Assembly (NCBI RefSeq): GCF_047511655.1 | Contig: NC_133399.1 | Span: 4,095,333-4,159,332 of the forward strand | Direction: 5' to 3' | Source: Castor canadensis | Taxonomy: Eukaryota > Chordata > Mammalia > Rodentia > Castoridae | DNA: 64,000 nucleotides | In this document: one piece after another, positions 11,675 to 23,100 of the stretch | Numbering within the stretch: the stretch's first letter is position 1 | How the letters are laid out: every line of letters starts with the position of its first letter | The notes under the pieces: model-generated | What the model saw: the letters and a program-made list of their open reading frames with translations, nothing else | Databases searched by the model: none | What the model was told of the DNA's origin: nothing | Position numbers and translations under genes: made by a program

Positions 11675-11875
11675 GGTTTTTTGTGGAATTGGGGCTTAAA
11701 AACAAAGCCTACTCCTTTAGTCACTCCACCAGCCATTTTTTGTGAAGGGATTTTTTTCAAGATAGGGTTTCACAAAGTATTTGCCCAGGGTGGCTTCAAA
11801 CCATTATCCTCCTGATCTCTGCCTCCCGAGTAGCTAGGATTACAGGTGTAAGCCTCTGGTACCCAGCTTGTTCTT
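11675..11875 (-). repeat. Composite SINE (B1+ID), well preserved
   Basis: Reverse complement of the composite SINE: ID part ending actccaccagcc, T-run, B1 part with gatagggtttcacaaagtat, cctcctgatctctgcctccc, gagtagctaggattacaggt and ending tacccagct. This is one of the clearest examples of the family in the window. Confidence 0.8.
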
Positions 11876-12085
11876 ACTTTCTTGTAATAATGGGTAGATT
11901 GGGGGACCAGGTGTGAGAGGTCCTTTTCCATAAAGCCAAGTGCCTAATACCAACACAGTGTGACAACACAGGCCTTTTTTCCACTTCTGTTGTGGTCTGA
12001 CTATCCTAGAAATTACTTCTGAGAAATCAGGGCCTAGCTCCTTAGATGCTGTGTGTGGAATATTCTGAGCAGATTCTGGGCCCTA

Positions 12086-12089
12086 CTTC
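12086..12089. repeat. 4-bp target-site duplication of provirus (left)
   Basis: CTTC directly precedes the left LTR (TGTTATGAG) and is repeated directly after the right LTR at 21575-21578. Four bases is the usual duplication of gammaretroviral integrases. Confidence 0.75.
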
Positions 12090-12527
12090 TGTTATGAGTC
12101 AACTGAGGCACGACCACCCAAGAAAGATTTTAAAGGAGAGTCTTTATTAGCCAGCTGGCAACTGCTCTGACCAACAGGTTGTTGAGTCTCAGAGAGCAGC
12201 CCCGTTCCAATTTTTAGCAGGGTTTATAAGGCAAAAATCCCTGGCAATCTTTGCAAAACAAACAAGCCTGAGTACAGAAGCGAGACAATGGCTATTTGCT
12301 AAGGTACAGAAATGAGACAATGGATATTATCTATGAGTATGAATGAACACAATCCACACAATCATTTGACCATATCCTAGTTTGGTTCCTTCTGTTCTTT
12401 TAACTTTATGAGAACAAGGCTCTCTCCTAAACCTCCCTCAGCAAGGAAATTTTTTAAAAACCTGATTAATAGCTCCCCTCCACACCTGATTAATGGCTTT
12501 CCTCTACCTAAGTTGTTAACCATTTCA
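12090..12527 (-). repeat. 3' LTR of class I provirus
   Basis: Begins TGTTATGAG and ends ACCATTTCA on the plus strand, giving TG...CA ends in both readings. It matches 21131-21574 along its length. On the minus strand a TATAAA-like box lies at about 12229-12223 and an AATAAA at 12148-12143, in the order expected of U3-R-U5. Confidence 0.92.
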
Positions 12528-12545
12528 TTCCCCACTGCTTTTACT
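12528..12545 (-). other. Polypurine tract beside the 3' LTR
   Basis: Reading the minus strand toward the LTR gives AAAAGCAGTGGGGAA, directly followed by the LTR start TGAAATGG. A purine-rich run immediately 5' of the 3' LTR is the plus-strand primer site in retroviruses; here it is interrupted by CT-type changes. Confidence 0.7.
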
Positions 12546-12589
12546 TACAGAATCAAATCTTAGACTCTTCTGACTGGATAGGATTATAT

Positions 12590-14440
12590 TTAGTTCTCAA
12601 GACCATCAGTTTCATGGAAAAAAATGTGTTGTTGGATAAAGTTAGGTAAGGCATTTGTAGTAAAGGGCCCCACTGTTAGTCCCAAGATAAGTAGAATTAG
12701 AGGTCCTGAGATTGCTATTATTAGAGTAGTCAGCCAGGGGGACCAAGAGAATAGATTTTGATACCATTTTTCTAATGATTTGCAGAGCTCTTCTCTGTCC
12801 TTTAAGTTTGTTCTCACTAAAGTTATGCTCCTTTTAATTACCCCTGAGTGATTTGTATAGAAGCAACAGGTTTCTCCCAGAGCCACACATAGTCCACCTT
12901 GCTTTAAAAGTAGGAGGTCTATCCCCTTCAGGTTTGTAATACCATCTCAGCTAGGGAATCTAATGAACTCTAAATTGGTGATAGATTGTCCTAACTCATG
13001 GAGATCATGGTCAATTTGTTTACTTAGGGTTTTGAAGTTTATATCTCCAGTTATCAATGCAGAAGCTCCTATGGCAGCTGATCCAGCTATGCCTACTCCC
13101 GTCAGGACAGGTACCAGGGTAGGGGCTACTCAGCTAGCACTGTGATTAGGAAGAGGAGGGGGAATTTGTAAGTGTTGTCTGCCTGCTTCCCCTTCATATA
13201 GGTAAACCTGGGGAATGATATGGGTTAATACACAGAGCTCCGCATGATTTTGTCTGATGAAAACATGAGCATTGATGCAAGAAGTTATTCCCATAGTGCA
13301 GGCAAACCAAGTGCTGGGGGGGTGGGTGGCACTAGGAAGGAGAGGGTATCACCTGGATCTGAGAGGATGACTTCCTGGGCACATGAATTTTGATAAGGGG
13401 ATAGTTTAAGATTGTAGCCTGGAGTCCTAATACAGAGGCCTTGCCCCTGGAGGTCCCCAAGGGTGAGTTTGAGGTTAAATCCCCATAAGCAGACAGATTT
13501 ATTGTTTTCAATTTTAGTTTGGGTCAGATTTTTAATGTCCAATTCTTCAGAGCCAAAGATGGCAACTACCCGTAGACCTACATAGTAAGGTGGCTCAGGA
13601 TTTATACAGAACCAACAATCTTGTGTTAGATCAGGGTTAGTAGCATTTAAAGCTCTAAAAACTGCATCTGTAGTCCTGAAGAGACCTCTCTAAGTAAGTC
13701 TTGACGTGGGAGGAGTTTGGGCAGGGGGAACTTGGTTTTTCTTATTTGGAGGCCTCCAGGGACAAGTGGACCAGGAGGAATCTGATAGAGGTAGTAGGCA
13801 TTTGGGCCAATAGGAACCTCTTCCCTCATTCTCTCCATTCACTGAATGGTGAACTCTGTCCCTGGCCCTCTGCCAGTCACGTATAATCGAAAGCCCCATG
13901 TCCTTCCCATTTCCCACATTGACTTTGACCAGGGTTGCCAGAACTTTAAGATTATCTTTAGAGGGTTACAAGTACCCCTCCACATGTTTTGCTGGGGGTG
14001 TCTCTGCAGGAATCTGTGATGGAGATAAAGAGGTCATTATGTGTTCAGGTGGCTTCAGTTACACAGCTCCAACTGGCACAATGGTATTGGCCTGAGCCCT
14101 GGCAGCCAGGGGTATTGGCTGGACAAACATAATATTGTGTATTCTGCAGCTCTCCTTCTAAACTGTGGTGATCACATCCCTATCAATTTCCCCTCTTTCC
14201 TGTATACATGTATAAATTCCAATTTTTTCCAAAGAAATCACATATATCAATGGAAAAAGTGGGCTGCTCTGAGGTCTTGAGCCTTTGTATCACTTGTCCT
14301 GTGACAAAATCTCAAAGTTCCCAAATGACATTTCAGGGCTGGTGGGGGTTGTGTTATGGATGAGAGTCAGAAGTAACAAGTAAGTTTAGGGCAAGCTCAT
14401 TAAAAACAAATACAGAAATAACATCGTGAGGAAACAGAAA
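12590..14440 (-). pseudogene. env: ERV env remnant (surface and transmembrane subunits)
   Basis: The 3' part (12886-12590) encodes a transmembrane subunit end with a CX6CC pattern (CVALGETCC near 12900-12870), a hydrophobic anchor (SPWLTTLIIAISGPLILLIL) and a short tail. The conserved ectodomain segment just upstream (about 12945-12905) is thrown out of frame by a one-base loss. Surface-subunit pieces are seen at 13542-13285 and 13917-13647, in different frames. The N-terminal part (14440-14000) is too eroded to place the start codon. It follows integrase as expected. No functional envelope can be read. Confidence 0.8.
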
Positions 14441-14447
14441 AGGACCA

Positions 14448-15690
14448 TCAATTAGGGACATGTTTAAGTCTGTTCTTGAGGGGGTCCTGATTAGCCTCAG
14501 GTCTGATGACTGTCCAACACTGATCAGAGTTCACTGTGAAGGCTCTCTTAAGCTGAGTATGATGAATCCATGGGCGTTTTCCAGCTACCTTGACAGCCAT
14601 GGGAGTGGACAGGATCACAGTGTAGGGAGCTTGCCAGCAGGGCTCAAGGCTGTCAGGGTGATGTCTTTTTACCCACACTAGGTCTCCTGGCTCATAAGGA
14701 GTCCCAAGGGGGCCATCAGGTGTTGCCATTCCTTGGGCTTGCTGGACAGCTGAATGAATTTGTTTGAGAGTGTGTTGAAGAGCCTGAAGGGACTGAAGAA
14801 GATCATAATTAGAAATTTTAGTCAGGGTTTCCTCCCCCAACCTGGGGATTATGGGAGGTGATCGCCCATAGAGGACCTCAAATGGAGTGAAGCCCTGTCT
14901 ATAAGGGGTACATTTAACTCTTAATAGGGCTGCAGGAAGGAGGTTCACCCAGCCATTGCCTGTTTCCAAGGAGAGCTTAGTAAGCTCTTTTAGAGTCCAG
15001 TTCATCCTCTCTACCTGTCCTGAACTCTGGGGCCTATAAACACAGTGTAATTTCCATTTGATGTGTAGTGTTTTGGCTATTAATTTAGATATTTTAGCTG
15101 GGAAAGCTGGGCCATTGTCGGACCCCAGTATTAAAGGGAGGCCAAGTCGAGGAACTATTTCTTGTAGGAATTTCTTTACAGTAATCTGAGTTGTTTCAGT
15201 TTTAGTGGGGAAAGCCTCAGTCTATCCAGAGAACATATCAATCATTACCAATAAATATTTATACCCATATAACCCTGGCTTGATGTCAGTGAAATCAATC
15301 TCCCATTGTTCTCCAGAGAAGGAACCTCGCATTCTTATTCCTGGCTCAACCAAGGGTGCTCCATTTTGGTTGACCTGTTGCCATATATTGCACCTTGTAG
15401 CGAAATTTCATGCCAGGTGTTCTAAATTCTGGATAAAGAACCATTTTCTTAAAAGTTCAGTTAATTTTGTGGGTCCTAAGTGAGTGGTGTCATGAATGTC
15501 CTTTACAAGCGTGTGTCCCAGAGACTGGGGTAGAAATACCCTTCCATCTGGCAATGTTTGCCATCCAGAGGGACTTGTTAGCTGGAGGGTCTCTCCTAAT
15601 TGTGAGTCCTGTTTTATATAATTTGGTAGTGAGGTCAGAGCTGGGGTGTGTGTCAGTAAGATCTCTAGAGACCCCACTGCTTTTGTGGTG
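14448..15690 (-). pseudogene. pol: ERV integrase, two stop codons
   Basis: The frame continues from RNase H. The N-terminal His pair of the zinc-binding domain is in HDTTHLGPTKL. The core keeps all three acidic positions: EIDFTD (about 15293), GSDNGPAF (about 15121) and GQVERMN (about 15010). The C-terminal part (15005-14448) includes YEPGDLVWVKRHHP and WIHHTQLKRA. Two in-frame stops break it: TGA at about 15410-15408 and TAG at about 15226, where a Trp codon is expected. Apart from these the frame is open to its natural stop, so this is the best-preserved part of the provirus. Confidence 0.88.
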
Positions 15691-16145
15691 ACTGTTCTTG
15701 CAGCTTGATCAGCTGCCCGGTTTCTCCTTGTTTCAGAGTGGTCCCCCTTTTGATGACCACGGCAGTGAATAATGGCCACCATTTTAGGAAGCCAGAGGGC
15801 CTCTAAGAGGGCTAAGGTTTCTGGGACATTTTTAATATGTTTACCCACAGAGGTAAGGAAGCCTCTCTCCCTGTATAGGGCTCCATGTACAGGGGCCGTT
15901 TCAAATGCATACTGGCTGTCTGTATATACATTGATAATTTTATCTCTCCCGTACCTTAGACCTTGGGTCAGGGCAATTAGTTCAGCCTTTTGGGCTGAGG
16001 TTCCATGTCCAAGTGCCTGGGCCCAAATGGTCCAGTTCAGGGTGACTACTGCTGCCCCTGCGTACCTTATTCCATTGGTCACAAAACTGGAGTCATCAGT
16101 GAACAGTACCTCATCTGGCTTATCCCAGGGGACATCAGTCAGGTT
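15691..16145 (-). pseudogene. pol: ERV RNase H domain (open, catalytic residues present)
   Basis: The open minus-strand frame starts near 16145 and runs into integrase. The four acidic residues of an RNase H fold are visible in order: TDDSS (about 16105), KAELIAL (about 15990), YTDSQYAF (about 15925) and NRAADQAA (about 15715). It is in the same frame as the YVDD part of RT and as integrase. It cannot be expressed in context because RT upstream is broken. Confidence 0.85.
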
Positions 16146-17560
16146 CGGTCAAAGGCTCTGGGTGTTCTCAAGAGTTTCTAGGCAGTCATGAATGGGTTCC
16201 TCAGAGTCGTCGTCCAGAAAAAGTGTAGCGGGGTTAAGAGCAGCAGTCTTTAAAAATTTTATTCTGTTCTCATCTATCAACAGAGCTTGGTACTGAATTA
16301 TGCAAGCATTTGTCATCCACCTGTCTGGTGAGGCTTTCAAAAGGGCTTCCTTTTGAAAGGAAAGTGGCTGCAGGAGGAGCCACTAGGTGTAGCTCTTGTC
16401 CCAGAGTTAGTTTATCACCTCTTTTACCAGTATAGCCGTGGCAGCAAAGGCTCTCAGGAATATTGGCCATCCCGCTGTGACTGGGTCTAGTCTCTTTGAG
16501 AGGTATGCACTGGTCTTTTCCATGGCCCCAAGGTCTGACCAAGCACCCCCTTTGCTATGCCCCTTACTTCAGCTACATATAGATAGAAGGGTACTGGATA
16601 TCTGGCAGGGCAAGCACCAGTGATGACACCAGCACCTGGTTCAGCTTTTCAAATGCTTGTTGTTCTGTCTCTGTCCACTTTGGGAGGCATTTCCCCCGCT
16701 GGTGTTTGCATATAAGGGCTTAGCTATCTCTGAGAAGCCAGGAATCCAAAGTTGGCAGTATCCAACAGCTCCCAAAAATTCTCACCCTTGGTTTTTAGTT
16801 CTTGGCGGTGGAATTTTGAGGATAGCCTCAATCCGCCCCTTGCTGAGATTCCGTTCTCCCTGGGTTAAATCATAGCCCAAGTAAGTAGCCATGGGGTACA
16901 CATTGGGCCTTTTTAGCTGAAACACAGTACCCTTTGTTTCCCAAGTCTTTAAGCAGGTACTCAGTGGCAACGTACAGTTAGTCTCATTTTCTGCTGCCAA
17001 TAAGAGATCATCTACATATTGTAATAGGACTGTCTCCGGATGTTCTGCTCTGAATGCTATAAGATCCTGGCTGAGGGCTTCATCAAACAGGGTAGTGGAG
17101 TTCTTGAACCCTTGTGGCAGTCTTGTCCAGGTTAATTGGCCAGAAAATCCCCCCCTGATCAATCCATTCAAAGGCAAAAATGGGTTGACTCACCTCTGCT
17201 AGCGGGAGACTGAAGAAGGCATCTTTCAGGTCCAAGACGGTGTACACTTGGTGGCTAGGAGGCAAGAGGCTGAGGAGAGTATAAGGATTGGGAACCATGG
17301 GATGGATTGTTTCTACTCTCTTGTTAATTTCTCTTAGATCTTGGACAGGATGATAGTCATTAGTGCCTGGCTTTCAGACAGGTAAGAGAGTTGTTTTCCA
17401 TGGTGAATGACATGGAACCAAAATTCCCACTTCCCTTAGCCTCTTGATGTGGATGGCAATGCCTTTTTTTGTCTCCATGTTATAGGGTACTGTTTTATTT
17501 GTATGGACATTGCCTGTGAAGTAATTTGGACCACTATTGGGTCATGATGATTAGCTACTC
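16146..17560 (-). pseudogene. pol: ERV reverse transcriptase (frameshift and stop)
   Basis: Blocks in order on the minus strand are: [10 protein letters not shown] (about 17345), [13 protein letters not shown] (about 17245), [13 protein letters not shown] (about 17130), and the catalytic LLQYVDDLLLA (about 17020-16990), then the thumb/connection. A one-base shift near 17160 separates the first catalytic Asp block from the YVDD block. An in-frame TGA replaces a codon near 17370. A stop at 16784-16782 and a local frame change at about 16540-16340 damage the connection domain. Confidence 0.87.
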
Positions 17561-17639
17561 CTGGTGGGTTAGATTCTGCCCACACACACAGGGAATCCTT
17601 TCTCTGAGTTTAGACAAGTAGGGGGTCTCTAGAGAGTTT

Positions 17640-18000
17640 TGTTTTGCCACAGACAAAAGATACTCTTCACTTAAGGGACAGGTCAATAACAATTTGATGG
17701 GAGGCTGGACTTGGGTGTCCAAATAAGTTCCCTCCTCCTGGAAGGAGATGGTGGTTTGTAACTTGTGTAGGAGGTCTCAGCCCAGCAAAGGGTAGGGACA
17801 GTCAGTAATCACCAGAAAAGAATGGGTTATAGTCCCTCCTCCTAGGTTAGTAATTCAGCCTTCTGACCAGTTGTAGTTTTGTTCAGTTCCTGTGGCCCCT
17901 GGGATAGATACTCTTCCTTTGGATAAAGGCCCTCTGGTCTTTTAATAACTGAATATGCTGCACCAGTATCATATAAGAATTTGACTTATTTGTCCCCCAG
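17640..18000 (-). pseudogene. pro: ERV aspartic protease remnant
   Basis: On the minus strand VKFLYDTGAAYSVI at about 17983-17942 carries the catalytic Asp-Thr-Gly-Ala of a retroviral protease. The following text becomes interrupted by stops. Its position between nucleocapsid and RT is as expected. In gammaretroviruses gag and pol are separated by a readthrough stop; erosion here makes that junction unreadable. Confidence 0.75.
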
Positions 18001-18203
18001 TTGAAGGGTAACCATGGGCTCTGGGTGGGGAAGGGGTGGCAGGGAGCCCTGGCCCCATCACTCCAGTTGGAGAACTTTTTGGTTCCCCCCTTTTCTCTTA
18101 GGGCATTCATTTTTCCAGTGTCCCTTTTCCTTACAGTAAGTGCATTGGTCCTTTTCCAGTGGGCTCTGGGGTTTCTTGCAAGTTGCCACTTGGCAGGAGG
18201 CCT

Positions 18204-18213
18204 AGAACTTCTT
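18204..18213. repeat. LINE-1 target-site duplication, left
   Basis: AGAACTTCTT at 18204-18213 is repeated at 19387-19396. Joining the outer sequences across one copy gives continuous gag, so it marks the LINE-1 insertion boundaries. Confidence 0.8.
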
Positions 18214-19386
18214 TTTTTTTTCATTTTTCTTTTATTATTCATATGTGCATACAAGGCTTGGTTCATTTCTCCCCCCTGCCCCCACCCCCTCCCTTACCAC
18301 CCACTCCACCCCCTCCCACTCCCCCCCCCCAATACCCAGCAGAAACTATTTTGCCCTTATTTCTAATTTTGTTGTAGAGAGAGTATAAGCAATAATAGGA
18401 AGGAACAAGGGGTTTTGCTGGTTGAGATAAGGATAGCTATACAGGGCATTGACTCACATTGATTTCCTGTGCGTGGGTGTTACCTTCTAGGTTAATTCTT
18501 TTTGATCTAACCTTTTCTCTAGTTCCTGTTCCCCTTTTCCTATTGGCCTCAGTTGCTTTAAGGTATCTGCTTTAGTTTCTCTGCGTTAAGGGCAACAAAT
18601 GCTAGCTAGTTTTTTAGGTGTCTTACCTATCCTCACCCCTCCCTTGTGTGCTCTCGCTTTTATCATGTGCTCAAAGTCCAATCCCCTTGTTGTGTTTGCC
18701 CTTGATCTAATGTCCACACATGAGGGAGAACATACGATTTTTGGTCTTTTGAGCCAGGCTAACCTCACTCAGAATGATGTTCTCCAATTCCATCCATTTA
18801 CCAGTGAATGATAACATTTCGTTCTTCTTCATGGCTGCATAAAATTCCATTGTGTATAGATACCACATTTTCTTAATCCATTCGTCAGTGCTGGGGCATC
18901 TTGGCTGTTTCCATAACTTGGCTATTGTGAATAGTGCCGCAATAAACATGGATGTGCAGGTGCCTCTGGAGTAACAGTCTTTTGGGTATATCCCCAAGAG
19001 TGGTATTGCTGGATCAAATGGTAGATCGATGTCCAGCTTTTTAAGTAGCCTCCAAATTTTTTTCCAGAGTGGTTGTACTAGTCTACATTCCCACCAACAG
19101 TGTAAGAGGGTTCCTTTTTCCCCGCATCCTCGCCAACACCTGTTGTTGGTGGTGTTGCTGATGATGGCTATTCTAACAGGGGTGAGGTGGAATCTTAGTG
19201 TGGTTTTAATTTGCATTTCCTTTATTGCTAGAGATGGTGAGATGTGTTTTCTGGCCATTTGAATTTCTTCTTTTGAGAAAGTTCTGTTTAGTTCACATGC
19301 CCATTTCTTTATTGGTTCATTAGTTTTGGGAGAATTTAGTTTTTTAAGTTCCCTGTATATTCTGGTTATCAGTCCTTTGTCTGATG
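18214..19386 (-). mobile_element. 5'-truncated young LINE-1 inside ERV gag
   Basis: Minus-strand LINE-1 3' end: ORF2 C-terminus, 3' UTR with a C-rich run on the plus strand (18270-18330, the complement of the G-rich polypurine tract), and a poly(A) tail seen as a T-run at 18211-18222. The ORF2 tail (from about 19386 to 18707) is nearly the same as the intact element at 46-50 kb; I see only a few residue changes (Thr for Ala in SFTGKW, Met for Ile in SLMCGH) and a small in-frame deletion in ARKHISPS. Truncation is at [10 protein letters not shown] of ORF2. Confidence 0.92.
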
Positions 19387-20707
19387 AGAACTTCTTGAGA
19401 GCCTCGAGGTGGGAGTTTGCAGAGCTGCCACCATCACCTTTGAAAGTCTTTTTGCCTATCTTCTGGCATGTCTCTATTATTATAGACATTTTGTGCTATT
19501 TCCACTAACTCTGATAATAATTTTCCTTCAAATCCCTCCAGCTTTTGTAATTTCTTTCTAATGTCCGGGGCCGACTGGGAAGTAAAAGCAATATTTATTT
19601 CCCTTCTATTTTCTGCTGCCTCTGGGTTTATAGGAGTGTATGTCCTATATGCCTCCAGGAGGCGCTCCAGGAATGCTGCATGGGACTCATCTGGGCCTTG
19701 TATAACCTCACTCACCTTAGACAAATTGGTGGGTTTCTGGGCTGCAGCTTGGACTCGCATAAGAAGGAGTTGGCGATAGTTGGTGAGAGCCTCCTTACCT
19801 GCATGAGAGTTTGGATCCCAGTTAGGATGGACCAAGGAAAAAACAGTCCCTAGAATGTTCTGATTCCCCATAGGAGTCCCGTCCAGGCCTAGGACATTTT
19901 TTCTGGCTTCCTGCTGAATGCGGTCTCACTCTTCAGCTGTGAAGAGAGTCTGTAACAGCTGTTGGCAATCATCCCAAGTAGGCTGGTGAGTGAAAAACAC
20001 AGTCTCAAGAAGAGAGATTAACCCCTGGCGCTTGTCAGAAAAAGACGGATTTTGTTGCTTCTAGTTATAGAGATCAGTGGTTGAAAAGGGCACATAAATC
20101 ATGAAAGGGCCCCCATCTCTGGGAGTTTGTCGTAATGGGAGAACGGGCTGAGAGGCCAGATGAGGGGTCCTCTGCCAAGGGTCTCAGCCCCGGGGACTGA
20201 TATGAAGACCCACTCCTGGTGTGTGGTGGACTCAAAACTGGGATTTGGTTCTGAAAGTTGGAAGGGGGGTAAGGAGGTGGTGAGGAAAATCATCATCCAG
20301 TGAGGCATCCTGTAGAACAGCACTTTTATCCTCTGGACTAGTAGATGGTAAATGTTTCTGGGGCTTAGTGGATAGGAGGACCTTTGAGCAACCTATGCTT
20401 TTCTTTATGCACTTTTGTAGCCAAGAAGGCTTTTCACATAAGACTTCAATCCAGGTCAGGATGTAAGGAATCTGATCAGGGTGCCAGGCTGTCCCATGAT
20501 GACCCATTCCACCTGATAGGCTGTAGGCAAATCAAAGTTCCCCTCAGCAGGCCATCCCACATGAAATGAAGGACAATCTAATTCACAGAGTTTTGTCAGT
20601 GTAAAGGCATCACAAGAGGCTCCCAGGTCTAAAGCCTTCTGCTGGAAAGAAGAAAAGTTGGTCAGCATACATTGCAAAGGACTGGAGGTAGAGGAAGATT
20701 GTCCCAT

Positions 20708-21110
20708 GTTGTAGTTCCAATTGTCCTCCAGTCACCTGGGGTGGTCCAAAAATGTTAAACACAAAATGATAAAAATGACACACAGAACAAAGAAAATGAC
20801 TTGTGGCCACACAGAACTAGACCAGACAGGGTCAGGGAGACATCTCACCACCACCTGGGATTCGGGAAGTAATGCTGCATCCAGCCTTCCTCTGAATCCC
20901 CCTTACCTCTGGAGGTTTTCCTGACCAGATAACTCTCTGCTGTGAGGATTGATGTCTCTTGACTCCACTCATTGCCCATGAGGATAAGGAGATGTGTCCT
21001 GGGGCTGAGGAATGTCTCTCAGAGGCCACCCCCTAGGGCCTCCACCCTGTTGGGCTCCATGGAGTCCTAAGAGATCAAGACTCTATCAGCATCTTGGGGT
21101 CATTAAAAGG
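20708..21110 (-). other. ERV 5' leader between primer site and gag
   Basis: About 400 bases between the primer site and the Gag ATG, the usual place of packaging and splice-donor signals. I see no confident splice donor and no long ORF. Confidence 0.5.
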
Positions 21111-21128
21111 ATCTCCCTGGGGCCTCCA
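21111..21128 (-). other. tRNA primer-binding site (tRNA-Gln-like)
   Basis: Directly inside the 5' LTR the minus strand reads TGGAGGCCCCAGGGAGAT. By my comparison this agrees at about 15 of 18 positions with the complement of a mammalian tRNA-Gln 3' end. The TGG start and position are right for a primer site. Confidence 0.7.
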
Positions 21129-21130
21129 AA

Positions 21131-21574
21131 TGTTATGAGTCAACTGAGGCATGACCACCCAAGAAAGATTTTAAAGGAGAGTCTTTATTAGCCAGCTGGC
21201 AACTGCTCTGACCAACAGGTTGTTGAGTCTCAGAGAGCAGCCCCGTTCCAATTTTTAGCAGAGTTTATAAGGCAAAAATCCCTGGCAATCTTTGCAAAGC
21301 AAGCAAGCTTGGGTACAGAAGTGAGACAATGGCTATTTGCTAAGGTACAGAAATGGGACCATGGTTATTATTTATGAATATGAATGAACACAATCAACAC
21401 AATCCACACAATCATTTGACTGTATCCTAGTTTGGGTCCTTCTGTTCTTTTAACTTTATGAGAACCAGACTCCCTCCTAAAGCTCCCTCATCAAGGGAAT
21501 TTAAAAAACCTGATTAATAGCTCCCCTCTACACCTGATTAATGGCCTTCCTCTAACTAAGCTGTTAACCATTCA
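21131..21574 (-). repeat. 5' LTR of class I provirus
   Basis: Near-copy of 12090-12527, from TGTTATGAG to ACCATTCA. The AATAAA on the minus strand is at 21189-21184. The CTTC duplication follows at 21575-21578. A 9-base extra (CAATCAACA-like) relative to the other LTR is visible near 21390. Confidence 0.92.
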
Positions 21575-23100
21575 CTTCCATGTGAAAGAAACACTGATAA
21601 TTTGGACAGACCAGGTGCATGTTCTGCTTAAACAATGCATCCCTAGGCAGGGGAACATAAAGTACAGGGAAGAGGTATCTTCTGCCAAGGGCTGTGCATG
21701 GAATCACTTATTGTCACACTGGTCTAAGATGTCTGAGCCCACGTTCAATAGCCAGAGAAAAGTGGAGGGAAAGAACTGTACAGACTGACTAATCAGAATG
21801 TAGTTGGATTTGGAAGTGAAGTAATCCTTCAAAAATGCTCTTCTGGTTCCCCTTATTTTCTGAATCACTGAGGTTCTGAGACGTAGTCTGTGAGATTCAG
21901 TCTAACTCCACTGTTGCCTGCTGGCTTAGCTAGGGTGGTGGTCAGAACCCCAGTCATCTTAGAAGGCCAAAGTAGTGTTTGTGACCAGTGTCCCCAGTCT
22001 CAGGAGGATGAGGAAGTTGGAACCTGCCTGAAGCAGTGGTGAGCACCTTGACCTCCCCACCACAGCACTGGAGTCTGTGGCCTTAGTTGCCTGCAGTGCC
22101 TTGTGCACTGTATATTCTCTGTATGGTGTGGAAATGTGAAGATGAGCAGGAGCCTGTCATCCTGTCCTCTACCTCTGGGTAACCTGATCTATCCTGGAGC
22201 CCTGGATTCCCTCCCCAGATAAGGTGATGATGGAAAGTGGCAGGTTTCTACCAGGAGAAACTGTGGTCCTTGGTGTCCCCGCTCCTGTCAAACTCCTCAG
22301 GGTAAAATTGATGGTCCTGAATTATATAAAAATTTAGAGTCAGGGTTCTGAATGCACAACCAGATCCCAGGTATATGCTAGTTAGGGTTACAGAGAACTC
22401 ACATTGTACAACTCACTGCAATGGTGGTTCATTTGCACTTGGGGTTCAAAAGGTAGGGGGGAGGATAGAGACTTGTCAAAGTTTTATGAACATAACTGAT
22501 GTTCTCTTTGGCCTGTGTCTAGATAGCATTTTCCAAAAATGAAATGTAGATTGAGGTAAGACATGTACTTAGGGCCTCAGTGGCAGGACATTCCCACCAA
22601 CAGAGTGTGCAGGTATCTCAAGGAAAGGCAAAGAAGGGATGAACAAAGATTATTAAAATGAAAATGGCAGATCATGGGTAATGAAGAAGCCCAATTTAGC
22701 TCCTGGACCAGAGACCCTTAGCCTTGAGACTGTATTTCAGGTGACAATCAAGGAGAGGTTGCTATAGTGGCACAGGCTGAGAATGGCCAGAGACTTCATC
22801 CTGGAAAGAGGAGAGAATTTCATTAGGAAACTTTGTATAGTTAGCGTTCCTTTTCAGCTGATCAAGTAAGATGATAAATTTGAGGTAGAACATGGAAGAA
22901 TCAAAAGTGTGTGCTTCCTTTGTTGGGCATCTCAGTATGATGGGAACATAAAGATGTGGGGGAGGTAGTCTTTACCACTGTTGTTATCAAGATTATTTTG
23001 CTTGTGTAAGTTTTCAGTTGTTTGCATTTTCATTCATAGAACCTAACAGAAAGACAACTTTGGGTTCCTGCTGCTACCAGAATGCATTTATGCATTTTAG
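21575..23100. repeat. Non-coding duplicon, copy B (right half)
   Basis: Continues the unit interrupted by the provirus; its left half is 11880-12089. It matches 53040-54250 (copy D), for example gactgactaatcagaatg / aacttcccaatcagaatt, then gcacttggggttcaa and gtctagatagcattttcca / gtctagacagcattttcca. The far end matches copy A near 11345-11580. No ORF is conserved. Confidence 0.7.

Larger units (their letters stand above)
18003..20707 (-). pseudogene. gag: ERV gag (matrix, capsid, nucleocapsid), split by LINE-1
   Basis: The start codon at 20707 gives MGQSSSTSSPL, a myristoylation-type Gly2 start with gamma-like matrix (FHVGWPAEGNFDLPTAY). A shift near 20500 moves the rest of matrix (HPDQIPYILTWIEVL) to another frame. 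The capsid is open at 19871-19434 with SEVIQGPDESHAAFLERLLE and SAPDIRKKLQKLEG. A LINE-1 at 18214-19386 interrupts it. The nucleocapsid beyond has one intact CCHC knuckle, [14 protein letters not shown], at 18144-18103. The proline-rich p12-like region (20450-19880) is poorly open. Confidence 0.9.
12090..21574 (-). mobile_element. Complete class I (gammaretrovirus-like) provirus, disrupted
   Basis: Two LTRs of about 440 bases bracket gag-pro-pol-env on the minus strand, with a 4-bp CTTC duplication outside. The primer site resembles tRNA-Gln and there is a polypurine tract next to the 3' LTR. Counting by eye, the LTRs differ at roughly 25 of about 430 aligned positions plus a few indels, so this is not a recent insertion. 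Frameshifts occur in gag, RT and env, and there are stops in RT and integrase. A truncated LINE-1 sits in gag (18214-19386). It lies within duplicon copy B, and the paralogous copy D lacks it. Confidence 0.93.

Noticed and set aside
18001..18377. Proline-rich plus-strand frames
   Set aside because: They are the antisense reading of nucleocapsid and of the L1 G-rich tract.
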